Assembly: GCA_026418905.1 (NCBI GenBank)
Contig: JAOAAK010000003.1
Location: 163,016 to 227,015 of the forward strand
Reading direction: 5' to 3'
Origin: Bacteroidales bacterium
Lineage (GTDB): Bacteria; Bacteroidota; Bacteroidia; Bacteroidales; DTU049
Length of the DNA stretch: 64,000 nucleotides
The number at the start of each line of letters is the position of its first letter. Positions within the stretch are counted from its first letter, which is position 1. This document shows, one piece after another, positions 18,875 to 27,972 of this stretch. Made by a program: the position numbers and the translations under genes. The notes beneath the pieces were generated by a model. That model was not told the origin of the DNA and ran no database searches. It saw only the letters and a list, made by a program, of their open reading frames with translations.

Positions 18875-20113
18875 ATGAATAAAGCAGAAATTCAATCTAT
18901 TAAACAACGCTTTGGAATTATCGGGAATTCTCCACTTTTAGATCATGCCATAGACATTGCAAGACAGGTTGCACCAACAGACTTGACTGTACTCATCACA
19001 GGAGAAAGTGGAACGGGTAAAGAATTTTTTCCAAAAATTATCCATCACTATAGTCACCGAAAGCATGGGCCGTTCATAGCTGTAAACTGTGGAGCCATTC
19101 CAGAAGGAACTATCGACAGCGAACTTTTCGGCCATGAGAAGGGGTCATTCACTGGCGCCTATGAGGCAAGAAAAGGCTATTTTGAAGTCGTCAATGGTGG
19201 GACTATTTTCCTTGACGAAGTTGGAGATTTGCCATTAGGAACTCAGGTTAGATTACTTCGCGTACTTGAAACTGGCGAATTCATTCGTGTTGGTTCGTCT
19301 AAAGTATTAAAAACTGATGTCCGTGTTGTTGCTGCCACCAACGTTAATCTTGTCGAGGCTATAAAACAAGGAAAATTTAGAGAAGATCTATTTTATAGAT
19401 TAAATACCGTACCCATTCATATCCCCCCTCTTAGAGAGCGGCGAGGAGATATTGTGCTACTTTTTAACAAATTCGCACTTGATTTTGCCGAAAAATATCG
19501 CATTCCTCCTATCGAGCTTACCCAAGAAGCTACTCAATTACTAACCCAAGCATATTGGCATGGAAACGTTAGGCAACTTAAAAATGTAGCCGAGCAGATC
19601 TCTATCATCGAAAAAGAAAGAGTTATTACCCCCGAAATACTCAGAAAATACATACAGGATATTACTACAACTTCATTACCTGCTTTAAAAAAGGATAGCG
19701 ACATGCTAGAACAATATACCACCGACCGCGAAATCGTCTTTAAATTCCTGGCTGACATGAAAAAAGATATCCAAGAACTCAAACGGGTAGTATCGCACAT
19801 TATTGCTGTAACAGGCGTGAACCCAAGTCCAACTTTCAAACAAGTTGAACATTTTACAGATTTGACAAATACTACACCTGATATATCTTTTTCAATTGTT
19901 GACAATGCTTCAGAACATATAACTTCAATTAAAGATGTTCCCGCAGAAATCATCAAAGATGATGAACCTCTAAGTCTCGAAAAAAAAGAAATGGAAACCA
20001 TCAAAAAAGCACTCGAGAAATATAAAGGTAAACGTAAACTTGCTGCAAAAGAACTTGGCATATCAGAAAGAACTTTATACCGAAAAATTAAGCAATACAA
20101 CCTCAACATGTAA
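18875..20113 (+). CDS. Sigma-54-dependent AAA+ transcriptional activator without receiver domain
   Basis: 412 residues. The AAA+ domain begins almost at once: Walker A GESGTGKE at 43-50, the sigma-54 contact loop GSFTGA at 90-95 (consensus GAFTGA), Walker B IFLDE at 111-115, and arginine-containing [14 protein letters not shown]. The C terminus carries a Fis-type helix-turn-helix ([23 protein letters not shown]). There is no N-terminal sensory domain, only about 15 residues, so activity must be controlled by a partner, by level, or be constitutive. The linker between about 265 and 370 has no recognised domain. The gene overlaps lptE by one base. The same order (activator, lptE, TPR protein, secG) is common in Bacteroidota, suggesting envelope biogenesis targets. 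Confidence 0.88.
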   Translation: MNKAEIQSIKQRFGIIGNSPLLDHAIDIARQVAPTDLTVLITGESGTGKEFFPKIIHHYSHRKHGPFIAVNCGAIPEGTIDSELFGHEKGSFTGAYEARKGYFEVVNGGTIFLDEVGDLPLGTQVRLLRVLETGEFIRVGSSKVLKTDVRVVAATNVNLVEAIKQGKFREDLFYRLNTVPIHIPPLRERRGDIVLLFNKFALDFAEKYRIPPIELTQEATQLLTQAYWHGNVRQLKNVAEQISIIEKERVITPEILRKYIQDITTTSLPALKKDSDMLEQYTTDREIVFKFLADMKKDIQELKRVVSHIIAVTGVNPSPTFKQVEHFTDLTNTTPDISFSIVDNASEHITSIKDVPAEIIKDDEPLSLEKKEMETIKKALEKYKGKRKLAAKELGISERTLYRKIKQYNLNM

Positions 20114-20622
20114 TGATGCGTTATATATCTTTAATGTCTTTTATTTTTATTGCTATTTTTTCATCAGCATGCAAAGTAAAATTTACCTTTACAGGAGCAT
20201 CCATTTCACCAGAACTATTAACTTTCTCTGTAACAAATTTTCAGAATAACGCTTCTCTTGTTAATCCCATTCTTGCTCAGATATTAACCGAAAAGCTTAG
20301 AAATAAAATCAGTTCTCAAACGAGACTAAAATTAGTCAATTCAGGAGGAGATATTCATTTTGAAGGTGAAATTGTTTCTTATTCACTTCAACCTGTGGCA
20401 ATACAGTCAAATGAAACTGCTCAGCTGACGCAACTCACCATTACTATTTTTGTCCGATGTTATAACAAAAAAGATGAAACACAAAACTATGAAACACGTT
20501 TTTCTCGTTTTCAGCAATTTCCTTCTAATCAAAACTTTTCGTCCATCGAAAATGACCTCATCGATGCTATTACCGACGAACTGGTTGATGACATTTATCG
20601 CAAAACATTTGTAAATTGGTAA
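20113..20622 (+). CDS. lptE: LPS assembly lipoprotein LptE
   Basis: 169 residues with a lipoprotein signal (lipobox SSAC, Cys20), then KFTFTGASISPELLTFSVTNFQNNASLV and ILTEKLRNKISSQTRLKLV, the alpha/beta pattern of the Bacteroidota LptE family. It plugs LptD at the outer membrane and helps LPS insertion. The start could be either of two adjacent ATGs (20113 or 20116). The gene overlaps the stop of the sigma-54 activator and is 3 nt before the TPR gene. Confidence 0.8.
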   Translation: MMRYISLMSFIFIAIFSSACKVKFTFTGASISPELLTFSVTNFQNNASLVNPILAQILTEKLRNKISSQTRLKLVNSGGDIHFEGEIVSYSLQPVAIQSNETAQLTQLTITIFVRCYNKKDETQNYETRFSRFQQFPSNQNFSSIENDLIDAITDELVDDIYRKTFVNW

Positions 20623-20625
20623 ACC

Positions 20626-21141
20626 ATGGATTGGGAAAAAATAATAGAAGAACATCCTTATTCATTTCATGGGTATTTTTTTCTTTTAAAAAAATGGAAA
20701 ACTGAAAACCCACTTCAGTATGCCAAATTACTGAACCATCTTAGATTTAGAGCTCTGGATACAGTTAAATTATTCATACATCTTCAGTCAAACGAAATAC
20801 CCGAACTCAAGAAAAAATCTTTTGAATCTAGTAACGAGAGTTCTAGCATTTATTTAAAACCTACACCTGCCATGAAACAAGAAGAACTTATTGATCGGTT
20901 TTTAATGCTTGAACCTACCATTACCATAGATAAAAATAAAACCACCAATGAAAATGGTGAACACGACTTATCCCTACCTAGCACAACTGAAAGATTAGAC
21001 ATCGTTAGTGAAACTCTAGCTCAGATCTATCTTCTCAAAGGCAGAAAAGATAAGGCTATTGCTATCTACGAAAAATTGATGTTGCTCAATCCGGAAAAAA
21101 GTAGTTATTTTGCAAGTCAAATTAAACAATTAAAATTGTAA
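20626..21141 (+). CDS. TPR-containing cytoplasmic protein of unknown function
   Basis: 171 residues without signal peptide or membrane helix. The N-terminal half (WEKIIEEHPYSFHGYFFLLKKW...YAKLLNHLRFRALD) is helical. The C-terminal part contains one clear tetratricopeptide repeat (SETLAQIYLLKGRKDKAIAIYEKLMLLNPEKS). It sits between lptE and secG with gaps of 3 and 2 nt, so it is probably co-translated with them. I do not know its function; the conserved position suggests a role in export or envelope assembly. Confidence 0.7.
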   Translation: MDWEKIIEEHPYSFHGYFFLLKKWKTENPLQYAKLLNHLRFRALDTVKLFIHLQSNEIPELKKKSFESSNESSSIYLKPTPAMKQEELIDRFLMLEPTITIDKNKTTNENGEHDLSLPSTTERLDIVSETLAQIYLLKGRKDKAIAIYEKLMLLNPEKSSYFASQIKQLKL

Positions 21142-21143
21142 GT

Positions 21144-21473
21144 ATGTTTTCCTTTCTAATTGTCTTAATAGTAATTGCAAGTATACTTCTGGGATTTGTT
21201 GTTTTGATTCAAAACCCAAAAGGCGGAGGATTTGCTGCTGGTATTCAATCCACTCAATTTATGGGAGTTAGACAAGCAGCAGATTTTCTTGAAAAAGCTA
21301 CGTGGACACTTGCTATTGCGATTTTATTTCTTAGTATGCTAACGCTAGCTTTCAAACCTCAAAAAGTTACCGAAGAGCATAGTCGAGTTAAAAAATATAT
21401 TGAAGAAGCTAATATCCAACCCACTCATGTTCCTGAAGGAATTCAACCCATTCAACAACAAAACAATCAATGA
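21144..21473 (+). CDS. secG: Protein translocase subunit SecG
   Basis: 109 residues: helix one (SFLIVLIVIASILLGFVVLIQNP), a conserved loop KGGGFAAGIQSTQFMGVRQAADFLEKATW, helix two (LAIAILFLSMLTLAF), and a polar Gln-rich tail. KGGGF followed by a helix-capping MG is typical of SecG. It stimulates SecYEG translocation at the inner membrane. The last 7 bases overlap the end of the convergent gene at 21467. Confidence 0.92.
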   Translation: MFSFLIVLIVIASILLGFVVLIQNPKGGGFAAGIQSTQFMGVRQAADFLEKATWTLAIAILFLSMLTLAFKPQKVTEEHSRVKKYIEEANIQPTHVPEGIQPIQQQNNQ

Positions 21474-22501
21474 TCATTTTTTCCCCTTTTTATGACAACA
21501 AACGAAGGAAAATGATCACTATATCCACCCATAAAATTACCTCCAATGGCTGTCCTAAATGGATAACCTTTAAATGTTCCTTCCTTTTGCTTTAAGAATT
21601 CTTCATTGAAAACAAAAGCTTTAAAGTATTGCCATCCTTTTTCTGTGCATAATAGCCCTTTCGATACTATAATCTGATCGAAAAGGCTCCATTTGTCTCG
21701 ATAAGCATGAGAACCTATTCCTTCGTATTTATAAAGAGCATAATACGGATTGTATAAAAAGGTCTGATGAGCCAATTCTTTTTTTCCTGCGGCTTTTAGT
21801 ACGTTTAAAACACTTTGGTCTGTGGGATCATCGTTGAAATCGCCCATGATAAAAATTTTTGCCAAGCTATCCGTTTGCAATATGGAATCTACAATATGGC
21901 GAGTAAGAGCAGCTGCCGCAAGTCTGTAAGGACGACTTTTTTTCTCTCCTCCCCTCCTTGAGGGCCAGTGATTAACTATAAAAAACATGGTATCACCCAG
22001 AAGTATTCCTTTTACCAATAACTGATCTCTGGTTTTATATGAAGTGTCATTAGGGATAATCAATCGATAAGGTTTTGCAACTAGAGGTTTAAAAAAATCT
22101 TTTCGATATAACAAACCTACATCTACTCCGCGCGAATACCAACTATCAAATAAAATTGCATCATAATTACTTTTGGACAAAACAGTTTTTTTGCACAAGT
22201 CATTTAAAACATGTATGTTTTCTGCTTCGCATACACCCAGAATTGCCGGACCTCCTGGCAAATAGCTTTCACCAATTCGAGAAATGACTTCTGCCATGTT
22301 ACGTAATTTCAACAAATATTTCTCTGTATTCCATTTTAAAGCTGAAGTGGGCAAATATTCTTCATCGTCAAAACGAGGATCATTAATGGTATCAAATAAA
22401 TTTTCTAGATTGTAAAAACCGATAGTGACTACTTCATATTTCGCTTGTGATTTTCCGTAAATGAGATGAAAAATAAAGAAAATAACAAGAAAAAATCTCA
22501 T
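21467..22501 (-). CDS. Secreted or periplasmic endonuclease/exonuclease/phosphatase family protein
   Basis: 344 residues with a signal peptide (MRFFLVIFFIFHLIYGKSQA). The EEP fold is shown by IGFYNLENLFDT (metal-binding Asn/Glu), GVCEAEN, FFIVNHWPSRRGGEKKSRPYR, FIMGDFNDDPTDQ and the final GGYSDHFPSFVVI with the catalytic His. Unlike the relative at 56480 it has no T9SS sorting domain, so it probably stays periplasmic. Family members hydrolyse phosphodiesters or sugar phosphates; the substrate here is unknown. The start lies 10 nt downstream of CATATTTG, a one-mismatch -7 box at 22512-22519. Confidence 0.85.
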   Translation of the reverse strand: MRFFLVIFFIFHLIYGKSQAKYEVVTIGFYNLENLFDTINDPRFDDEEYLPTSALKWNTEKYLLKLRNMAEVISRIGESYLPGGPAILGVCEAENIHVLNDLCKKTVLSKSNYDAILFDSWYSRGVDVGLLYRKDFFKPLVAKPYRLIIPNDTSYKTRDQLLVKGILLGDTMFFIVNHWPSRRGGEKKSRPYRLAAAALTRHIVDSILQTDSLAKIFIMGDFNDDPTDQSVLNVLKAAGKKELAHQTFLYNPYYALYKYEGIGSHAYRDKWSLFDQIIVSKGLLCTEKGWQYFKAFVFNEEFLKQKEGTFKGYPFRTAIGGNFMGGYSDHFPSFVVIKRGKNDH

Positions 22502-22590
22502 GACTTTTTTGCAAATATGCTGTTTTTTGTTGAAACAAACATGATTAATATTTTAAAAAAAACGTGCATATTTGAAGCAAATTTAAAGTC

Positions 22591-24045
22591 ATGGAAAATT
22601 TCATTTTCAAAGGTGTTGAGCCTGAGCGAGTTTGGTATTATTTTTACGAGATCTCAAAAATCCCCCGCCCTTCGAAAAAGGAAGATAAAATCATAGCTTA
22701 TCTCGAGGAATTTGGTAAAAAACATGAACTTGAAACCATCAAAGATAAAGTTGGCAACATCGTCATACGCAAGCCAGCAACAGCAGGTTTTGAAAACAAA
22801 CCCTGGGTATGTCTACAGTCACATGTAGATATGGTTTGTGAAAAAAATCCTGATTCCAATCATGATTTTGAGAAGGATCCTCTTCAATTAAAGATTGTGG
22901 ACCAATGGGTGATGGCTACAGGAACAACCCTTGGAGCAGATAATGGCATTGGAGTGGCTATGAGTCTTGCCATATTGGAAGACAAAAGCTTACAACATGG
23001 GCCTATTGAATGCCTCTTTACAGTAGACGAAGAAACAGGTCTCACAGGTGCTTTTGCCCTCGATCCCTCTTTATTAAAAAGCAAAATACTTATCAACCTC
23101 GACAGCGAAGATGAAGGAGTCATTTTCATTGGATGTGCAGGGGGACGTGATACGACAGGCAAAACTAAGATCTCTTATACGTCTATTCCTGCTGGCTTAG
23201 CTGCTTTTGAAATCACCATAGGTGGTTTAAAAGGAGGACACAGCGGCGATGATATTAACAAAGGTAGAGCCAATGCCAATAAATTACTGGCACGTATTTT
23301 AGCTGCTATCAACGAATCGACAACCATGTACCTTTGTCATATCGATGGTGGAAATCTTCGTAATGCCATTCCTAGGGATGCCAAAGCTATTATTGCTTTT
23401 CCTCCAACTGAAAAAGAAAACATAGTATCCATCATCAATACTTACCAACATTATTTTGCCAACGAATACAAGGTTACTGACCCCGAAGTTAAAGTATCTT
23501 TATCTGAGGTGTCTTTACCTGATAAAGCATTAGAATCATCTTTGAAAGATACTATTATACGTCTACTTCTTGGTTTACCCCACGGAGTTCTTGCCTACTC
23601 TCAGGATATTCCAGACTTTGTAGAAACAAGTACCAATCTAGCTTCTATCAAAATTAAAGAAGATGAAATAGTCATTGCCACAAGTCAACGTAGTTCTCTT
23701 GAATCAGCTAAACTATTTGCCAACCAAATGGTTGCATCTGTTTTCGCTTTGGCTCAATTTTCGTACACCCACAGTGATGGTTATCCAGGTTGGAACCCTA
23801 ATCCCAACAGTCCATTACTTAAAAAAGCTGTGGAAATTTACGAAGAACTTTACCAACAAAAAGCAAACGTTCGTGCTATCCATGCAGGACTTGAATGTGG
23901 CTTGTTTAGTGAAAAAATCCCTGGTATGGATATGATATCCATAGGGCCCACCATGCGAGGCGTTCATAGCCCTGAAGAAAAACTACTTATTCCCACCGTC
24001 GAACGCGTTTATAAATGGGTACAAGAAATTTTGAAAAGAATCTAA
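22591..24045 (+). CDS. pepD: Xaa-His dipeptidase PepD (M20C metallopeptidase)
   Basis: 484 residues, the usual length of aminoacyl-histidine dipeptidases. Zinc-site motifs: HVDMVCEKN (His), LGADNGIGVAM (bridging Asp), DEETGLTGA (catalytic and metal Glu), DSEDEG, and the C-terminal HAGLECG and SIGPTMRGVHSPEEK (last His). A lid/dimerisation domain lies between. It releases amino acids from dipeptides such as carnosine in the cytosol. It is a single gene; a one-mismatch -7 box CATATTTG lies 16 nt upstream at 22567-22574. Confidence 0.93.
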   Translation: MENFIFKGVEPERVWYYFYEISKIPRPSKKEDKIIAYLEEFGKKHELETIKDKVGNIVIRKPATAGFENKPWVCLQSHVDMVCEKNPDSNHDFEKDPLQLKIVDQWVMATGTTLGADNGIGVAMSLAILEDKSLQHGPIECLFTVDEETGLTGAFALDPSLLKSKILINLDSEDEGVIFIGCAGGRDTTGKTKISYTSIPAGLAAFEITIGGLKGGHSGDDINKGRANANKLLARILAAINESTTMYLCHIDGGNLRNAIPRDAKAIIAFPPTEKENIVSIINTYQHYFANEYKVTDPEVKVSLSEVSLPDKALESSLKDTIIRLLLGLPHGVLAYSQDIPDFVETSTNLASIKIKEDEIVIATSQRSSLESAKLFANQMVASVFALAQFSYTHSDGYPGWNPNPNSPLLKKAVEIYEELYQQKANVRAIHAGLECGLFSEKIPGMDMISIGPTMRGVHSPEEKLLIPTVERVYKWVQEILKRI

Positions 24046-24069
24046 CAACAGTTTAAAAATTATCTGATC

Positions 24070-25605
24070 ATGTCTGACAGTCCTAAAAATCAGGATTTGT
24101 TGAAAAGTATTATCGCTCACGCAAAAGAGTATGGTTTTATTTTTCCTTCATCCGAAATTTACGATGGATTAAGTGCTATATACGATTATGGTCCTTACGG
24201 CATTGAGTTGAAAAACAACATACGCTCTTATTGGTGGAAAAGCATGGTGCAACTCCATGAAAACATTGTTGGATTGGATGCTGCTATATTCATGCATCCA
24301 CAAGTTTGGAAAGCATCAGGACATGTCGACGCTTTTAACGATCCCATGATTGATAATAAGGACAGCAAGAAAAGATATCGTGCTGATGAACTTATTGAAG
24401 ATTATATTCAAAAGCTACTCGATAAAGCTAATAAGGAAGTTGAAAAGGCAAGAAAAAAATTTGGGGACGATTTTAATGAAGAATGGTTTAAGCAAACCAA
24501 TTCCAATTATTTGAAATATGTCTCACAAGCTCAAGATGTTCAGGAGAGACTGAATAAATTACTACATGCAAACGATCTTAAAGGCCTAAAATCACTCATT
24601 GATGAGCTTGAAATAGTTGATCCTATCAGTGGAAGTCGAAACTGGACTGAAGTAAGACAATTCAACCTCATGTTTGAAACTCTCATGGGTCCAACAGCTG
24701 ATGAAGCTGATAAGGTCTATCTTAGACCAGAAACAGCTCAAGGTATATTTGTCAATTTTCTTAATGTTCAAAAAACTGCTCGAATGAAGATACCTTTTGG
24801 TATCGCTCAGGTTGGAAAAGCTTTTCGCAATGAAATTGTAGCTAGGCAGTTTATTTTTCGAATGCGTGAATTTGAACAAATGGAGATGCAATTCTTTGTT
24901 CGACCCGGTGAAGAACTTGAATGGTTCGAATATTGGAAGGAAGAACGCATGAAATGGCATCTTGCTATGGGTATTCCTGCAGAAAAATATCGTTGGCACG
25001 TTCACGAGAAACTTGCCCACTACGCCAATGCTGCAGTCGACATAGAATTTGAATTTCCGTTTGGTTTTAAGGAAATAGAGGGAATCCATAGTCGTACTAA
25101 TTTCGATCTTAGCCAACATCAGTTATATTCTGGAAAAAAAATGACTTATTTTGATCCTGAAACGGGTGAATCATATATTCCTTACGTGATTGAAACTTCC
25201 ATTGGTCTTGATAGAACTGTCTTGGCCATACTGAGCCATGCTTACTGCGAAGAAAATTTACCTGATGGTTCTGAAAGAACTGTTTTACGCATTCCCTCAT
25301 TTCTTGCACCCATTAAAATAGCTATTCTGCCCCTTGTTAAGAAAGATGGTATGCCTGAATTTGCATACAAAATTTATCAGAATCTCAAGCATCATTTTAT
25401 GTGTTTTTATGAAGAAAAAGATACCATCGGCCGTCGATATCGTCGTCAGGATGCTATCGGAACACCCTACTGTGTAACAATAGATAATCAAACCCTTGAT
25501 GATTCCACCGTTACAATTCGAAACCGTGATACTATGGAACAAATACGCATCCATGCTGATCAACTCTTGAATTATTTCACAGAACATTTGAAACCTAAAA
25601 CATGA
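24070..25605 (+). CDS. glyS: Glycyl-tRNA synthetase (dimeric type)
   Basis: 511 residues of the archaeal/eukaryotic-like single-chain alpha2 class II glycine enzyme found in Bacteroidota. Seen: YDYGPYGIELKNNI near the N terminus, class II motif 2 region RPETAQGIFVNF and QVGKAFRNEIVARQFIFRMREFEQMEMQ, motif 3 ETSIGLDRTVLAIL, and an anticodon-binding domain at about 410-511 (APIKIAILPLVKK...GRRYRRQDAIGTPYCVTID). It charges tRNA-Gly in the cytosol. It is followed 6 nt later by a small winged-helix gene and then by a protease gene. Confidence 0.96.
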   Translation: MSDSPKNQDLLKSIIAHAKEYGFIFPSSEIYDGLSAIYDYGPYGIELKNNIRSYWWKSMVQLHENIVGLDAAIFMHPQVWKASGHVDAFNDPMIDNKDSKKRYRADELIEDYIQKLLDKANKEVEKARKKFGDDFNEEWFKQTNSNYLKYVSQAQDVQERLNKLLHANDLKGLKSLIDELEIVDPISGSRNWTEVRQFNLMFETLMGPTADEADKVYLRPETAQGIFVNFLNVQKTARMKIPFGIAQVGKAFRNEIVARQFIFRMREFEQMEMQFFVRPGEELEWFEYWKEERMKWHLAMGIPAEKYRWHVHEKLAHYANAAVDIEFEFPFGFKEIEGIHSRTNFDLSQHQLYSGKKMTYFDPETGESYIPYVIETSIGLDRTVLAILSHAYCEENLPDGSERTVLRIPSFLAPIKIAILPLVKKDGMPEFAYKIYQNLKHHFMCFYEEKDTIGRRYRRQDAIGTPYCVTIDNQTLDDSTVTIRNRDTMEQIRIHADQLLNYFTEHLKPKT

Positions 25606-25611
25606 TATATT

Positions 25612-25797
25612 ATGGAAAACATCGTTGAAAAAGTTCTTCAGACCATGGAACAAGCAGGTAAACCATTGACCTCGGGCCAGATTGCCGAGATGACTGGGTT
25701 AGATAAAAAAGCTGTAGAAAAAGCCATGCAAGAACTAAAAAAACAAAACAAAATCATATCTCCTAAACGTTGTTATTGGGAACCTCTTAAGAAATAA
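25612..25797 (+). CDS. Small winged-helix protein
   Basis: 61 residues that make up a single winged helix-turn-helix: VEKVLQTMEQAGKPLTSGQIAEMTGLDKKAVEKAMQELKKQNKIISPKRCYW. No other domain is present, so it could bind DNA as a dimer, or act as a protein-interaction module. It sits 6 nt after glyS and 10 nt before a protease gene and is likely co-transcribed with them. No family-specific function can be given. Confidence 0.7.
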   Translation: MENIVEKVLQTMEQAGKPLTSGQIAEMTGLDKKAVEKAMQELKKQNKIISPKRCYWEPLKK

Positions 25798-25807
25798 CCG
25801 TTTTTCA

Positions 25808-27382
25808 ATGAGAAAAACTGTATTCATTCCCTTTTTGGGAAGTATTTTATTTGCTTTTGGTCTTTGGTTAGGTTATACTTTACATCGAACTTCTTCGAAC
25901 GAATCCAATACAAGTCAAATAGAACAAACGATTAAGCTGATTACTGAAAATTATGTCGATTCAGTCTCTGATAGCATATTAAAACAATATGCCATTGAAG
26001 GCATGCTTGAAAAGCTTGATCCTCACTCCAGTTACATCAGTGCAGAACAGTTTAAAAAGATTAATGAAGACATCGAGGGATCTTTTGAAGGTATTGGAAT
26101 ACAATTTCGTATTCAGGATGATACGATTTTTGTCATTGACGTAATTCCCAATGGTCCTAGTGAAAAAGCTGGTCTACGACGCGGAGACAGAATTATTGAG
26201 GTAGACGGAAAAAAAGTAGCAGGAATCAACATCACCAACGAACAGGTACTCAAAATGCTAAAAGGACCTAAAGGCACTCAAGTCCAAGTTAAAGTTTATC
26301 GTAAAAATCAAAGAAAAAATATAACATACACCATAACCCGAAACGTTATTCCACTTCACTCCGTAGATGCCTCTTTTATGCTCAATGCAACCACCGGATA
26401 TATTAAATTAACAACCTTTAATGCCAATGCTGCTGAAGAAACAGAAAAAGCCATACAGATATTAAAAAAACAGGGTATGCAGCAACTTATTTTGGATCTA
26501 CGAAATAACGGTGGTGGCTTACTTCACGTTGCAATTGAAATCGCAGATATGCTTTTACCAATAGGAAAAACTATTGTTTACACAAAAGGATTAAACCGAA
26601 AGGAAATCTTTGAGAAAAGTACAAACTATGACGTCTTTGCTCATGAAAAATTGGTTGTGCTCATCAATGAATTTTCAGCATCAGCTAGCGAAATAGTGGC
26701 AGGAGCCATACAAGACAATGACAGAGGATGGATAGTAGGAAGACGGTCATTCGGAAAAGGTTTGGTCCAAGAACAATTTAAACTCAAAGATGGCTCAGCT
26801 ATTCGATTGACTGTGGCTCGATACTATACACCTTCAGGTAGATGCATTCAGCGACCATATAATCAAAATACGGAGGACTATTACCTTGACTTTTATAAGC
26901 AAATTTCTGCAGATGATTCTTTACTATTCAAATACAATACTTATCCACAGGATTCTACCCCTTATTTCACCGTCTCAGGTAGAAAAGTTTACGGTGGTGG
27001 AGGAATATACCCGGATTATGTTATACTACATGACTTTAATATCCAACCAGAACTTTTCGAAACCTTTTTTGACCAGGCTTTTTTCAGTCATTTATATACA
27101 TTCATAGAAAATAACCGATCTACATTCCTTCGTTCTTATCCTAATGAAAAAGATTTTCTTCAACATTTCAACCCCAACGATCTATGGTTAAAGAATACAT
27201 TTACTGATACTTCCTTTTATAAAAAACTACTACATCTAAACCCCAAAGAAAGAGAAGAAGTTGGCTTTTTTTTTAAAGCATATATGGCTAGAGAAATTTA
27301 TGGTAATGAAAGTTTTTTCAAAGTCATTTCAACAATTGATCAAAGTATCCAAAAAGCACTGGAGATTTTGAAAAGAAACTAA
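25808..27382 (+). CDS. C-terminal processing protease (S41, CtpA/Prc-like)
   Basis: 524 residues. An N-terminal membrane anchor or signal (FIPFLGSILFAFGLWLGYTL) is followed by a helical cap with DPHSSYISAEQF, a PDZ domain (SFEGIGIQFRIQDD...GLRRGDRIIEVDGKKVAG, about 90-175), and the S41 core LRNNGGGLLHVAIEIADMLL, NEFSASASEIVAGAIQDNDRGWIVGRRSFGKGLVQ with the catalytic Ser and Lys. It cuts periplasmic proteins near their C termini. The C-terminal ~130 residues are a lineage-type extension. Its last 4 bases overlap the convergent engB gene. Confidence 0.92.
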   Translation: MRKTVFIPFLGSILFAFGLWLGYTLHRTSSNESNTSQIEQTIKLITENYVDSVSDSILKQYAIEGMLEKLDPHSSYISAEQFKKINEDIEGSFEGIGIQFRIQDDTIFVIDVIPNGPSEKAGLRRGDRIIEVDGKKVAGINITNEQVLKMLKGPKGTQVQVKVYRKNQRKNITYTITRNVIPLHSVDASFMLNATTGYIKLTTFNANAAEETEKAIQILKKQGMQQLILDLRNNGGGLLHVAIEIADMLLPIGKTIVYTKGLNRKEIFEKSTNYDVFAHEKLVVLINEFSASASEIVAGAIQDNDRGWIVGRRSFGKGLVQEQFKLKDGSAIRLTVARYYTPSGRCIQRPYNQNTEDYYLDFYKQISADDSLLFKYNTYPQDSTPYFTVSGRKVYGGGGIYPDYVILHDFNIQPELFETFFDQAFFSHLYTFIENNRSTFLRSYPNEKDFLQHFNPNDLWLKNTFTDTSFYKKLLHLNPKEREEVGFFFKAYMAREIYGNESFFKVISTIDQSIQKALEILKRN

Positions 27383-27972
27383 ATTTGTTGTCTTACTATT
27401 TGTTCTATGTAATCAAGTATTTCCGAAATGTTATTTTTTTTGAGACTCGAAACAGCTATGTGAGGGGGTAGATCGATTTCAAAGTGGTCGCGTAGCCATC
27501 GATCGTACGTTTCTATGTTTCTAACTAACTGATTGGATGAAATTTTGTCTTTTTTGGTGAAAACAATCATAAAAGGCAATTTTGCTTTTTGAAGCCATTG
27601 AATAATTATTCCATCTAAAGACTGCGGAGGTATCACAATATCTACGAGGTAAAAAACATGTGATAAATGCGAAGAATATGATAAATAGTCATAGATTATT
27701 TTTTCCCATTGAAATCTTGTTTTCTTGCTAACCTTTGCATAACCTAGTCCTGGTAAATCAACCCATAAACACTTGTTTTCCCATCGGTATACATTTAATG
27801 TTTGAGTTTTTCCGGGGGTAGAACTGACATATGCTAGCTTAGTACCAGCAAGGGCATTGATTAAAGAAGACTTTCCAACGTTTGATCTACCGGCAAAAGC
27901 AATTTCAGGGAGTCCTATCTGGGGAATATCTTTCCAAGAAAGGTAACTACCAATGAACTGTACTTTATTCAT
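27379..27972 (-). CDS. engB: Ribosome biogenesis GTPase EngB (YihA)
   Basis: 197 residues, one GTPase domain with G1 GRSNVGKSS, G2 threonine in SSTPGKTQTLN, G3 DLPGLGYA, G4 TKKDK and G5 SSLKK. Needed for large-subunit ribosome assembly. It is the last gene of the glsA-glsB-engB minus-strand run, with its start overlapping glsB by 8 bases. Confidence 0.95.
   Translation of the reverse strand: MNKVQFIGSYLSWKDIPQIGLPEIAFAGRSNVGKSSLINALAGTKLAYVSSTPGKTQTLNVYRWENKCLWVDLPGLGYAKVSKKTRFQWEKIIYDYLSYSSHLSHVFYLVDIVIPPQSLDGIIIQWLQKAKLPFMIVFTKKDKISSNQLVRNIETYDRWLRDHFEIDLPPHIAVSSLKKNNISEILDYIEQIVRQQI

Noticed and set aside
19534..20109. 191-codon open frame on the minus strand opposite the sigma-54 activator gene
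   Set aside because: It overlaps a clearly coding AAA+ gene entirely, has no recognisable domain, and its composition follows from the codon use of the opposite strand.
24592..25119. 175-codon minus-strand frame inside glyS
   Set aside because: It is fully antisense to conserved glycyl-tRNA synthetase motifs, with no family resemblance and no promoter element.
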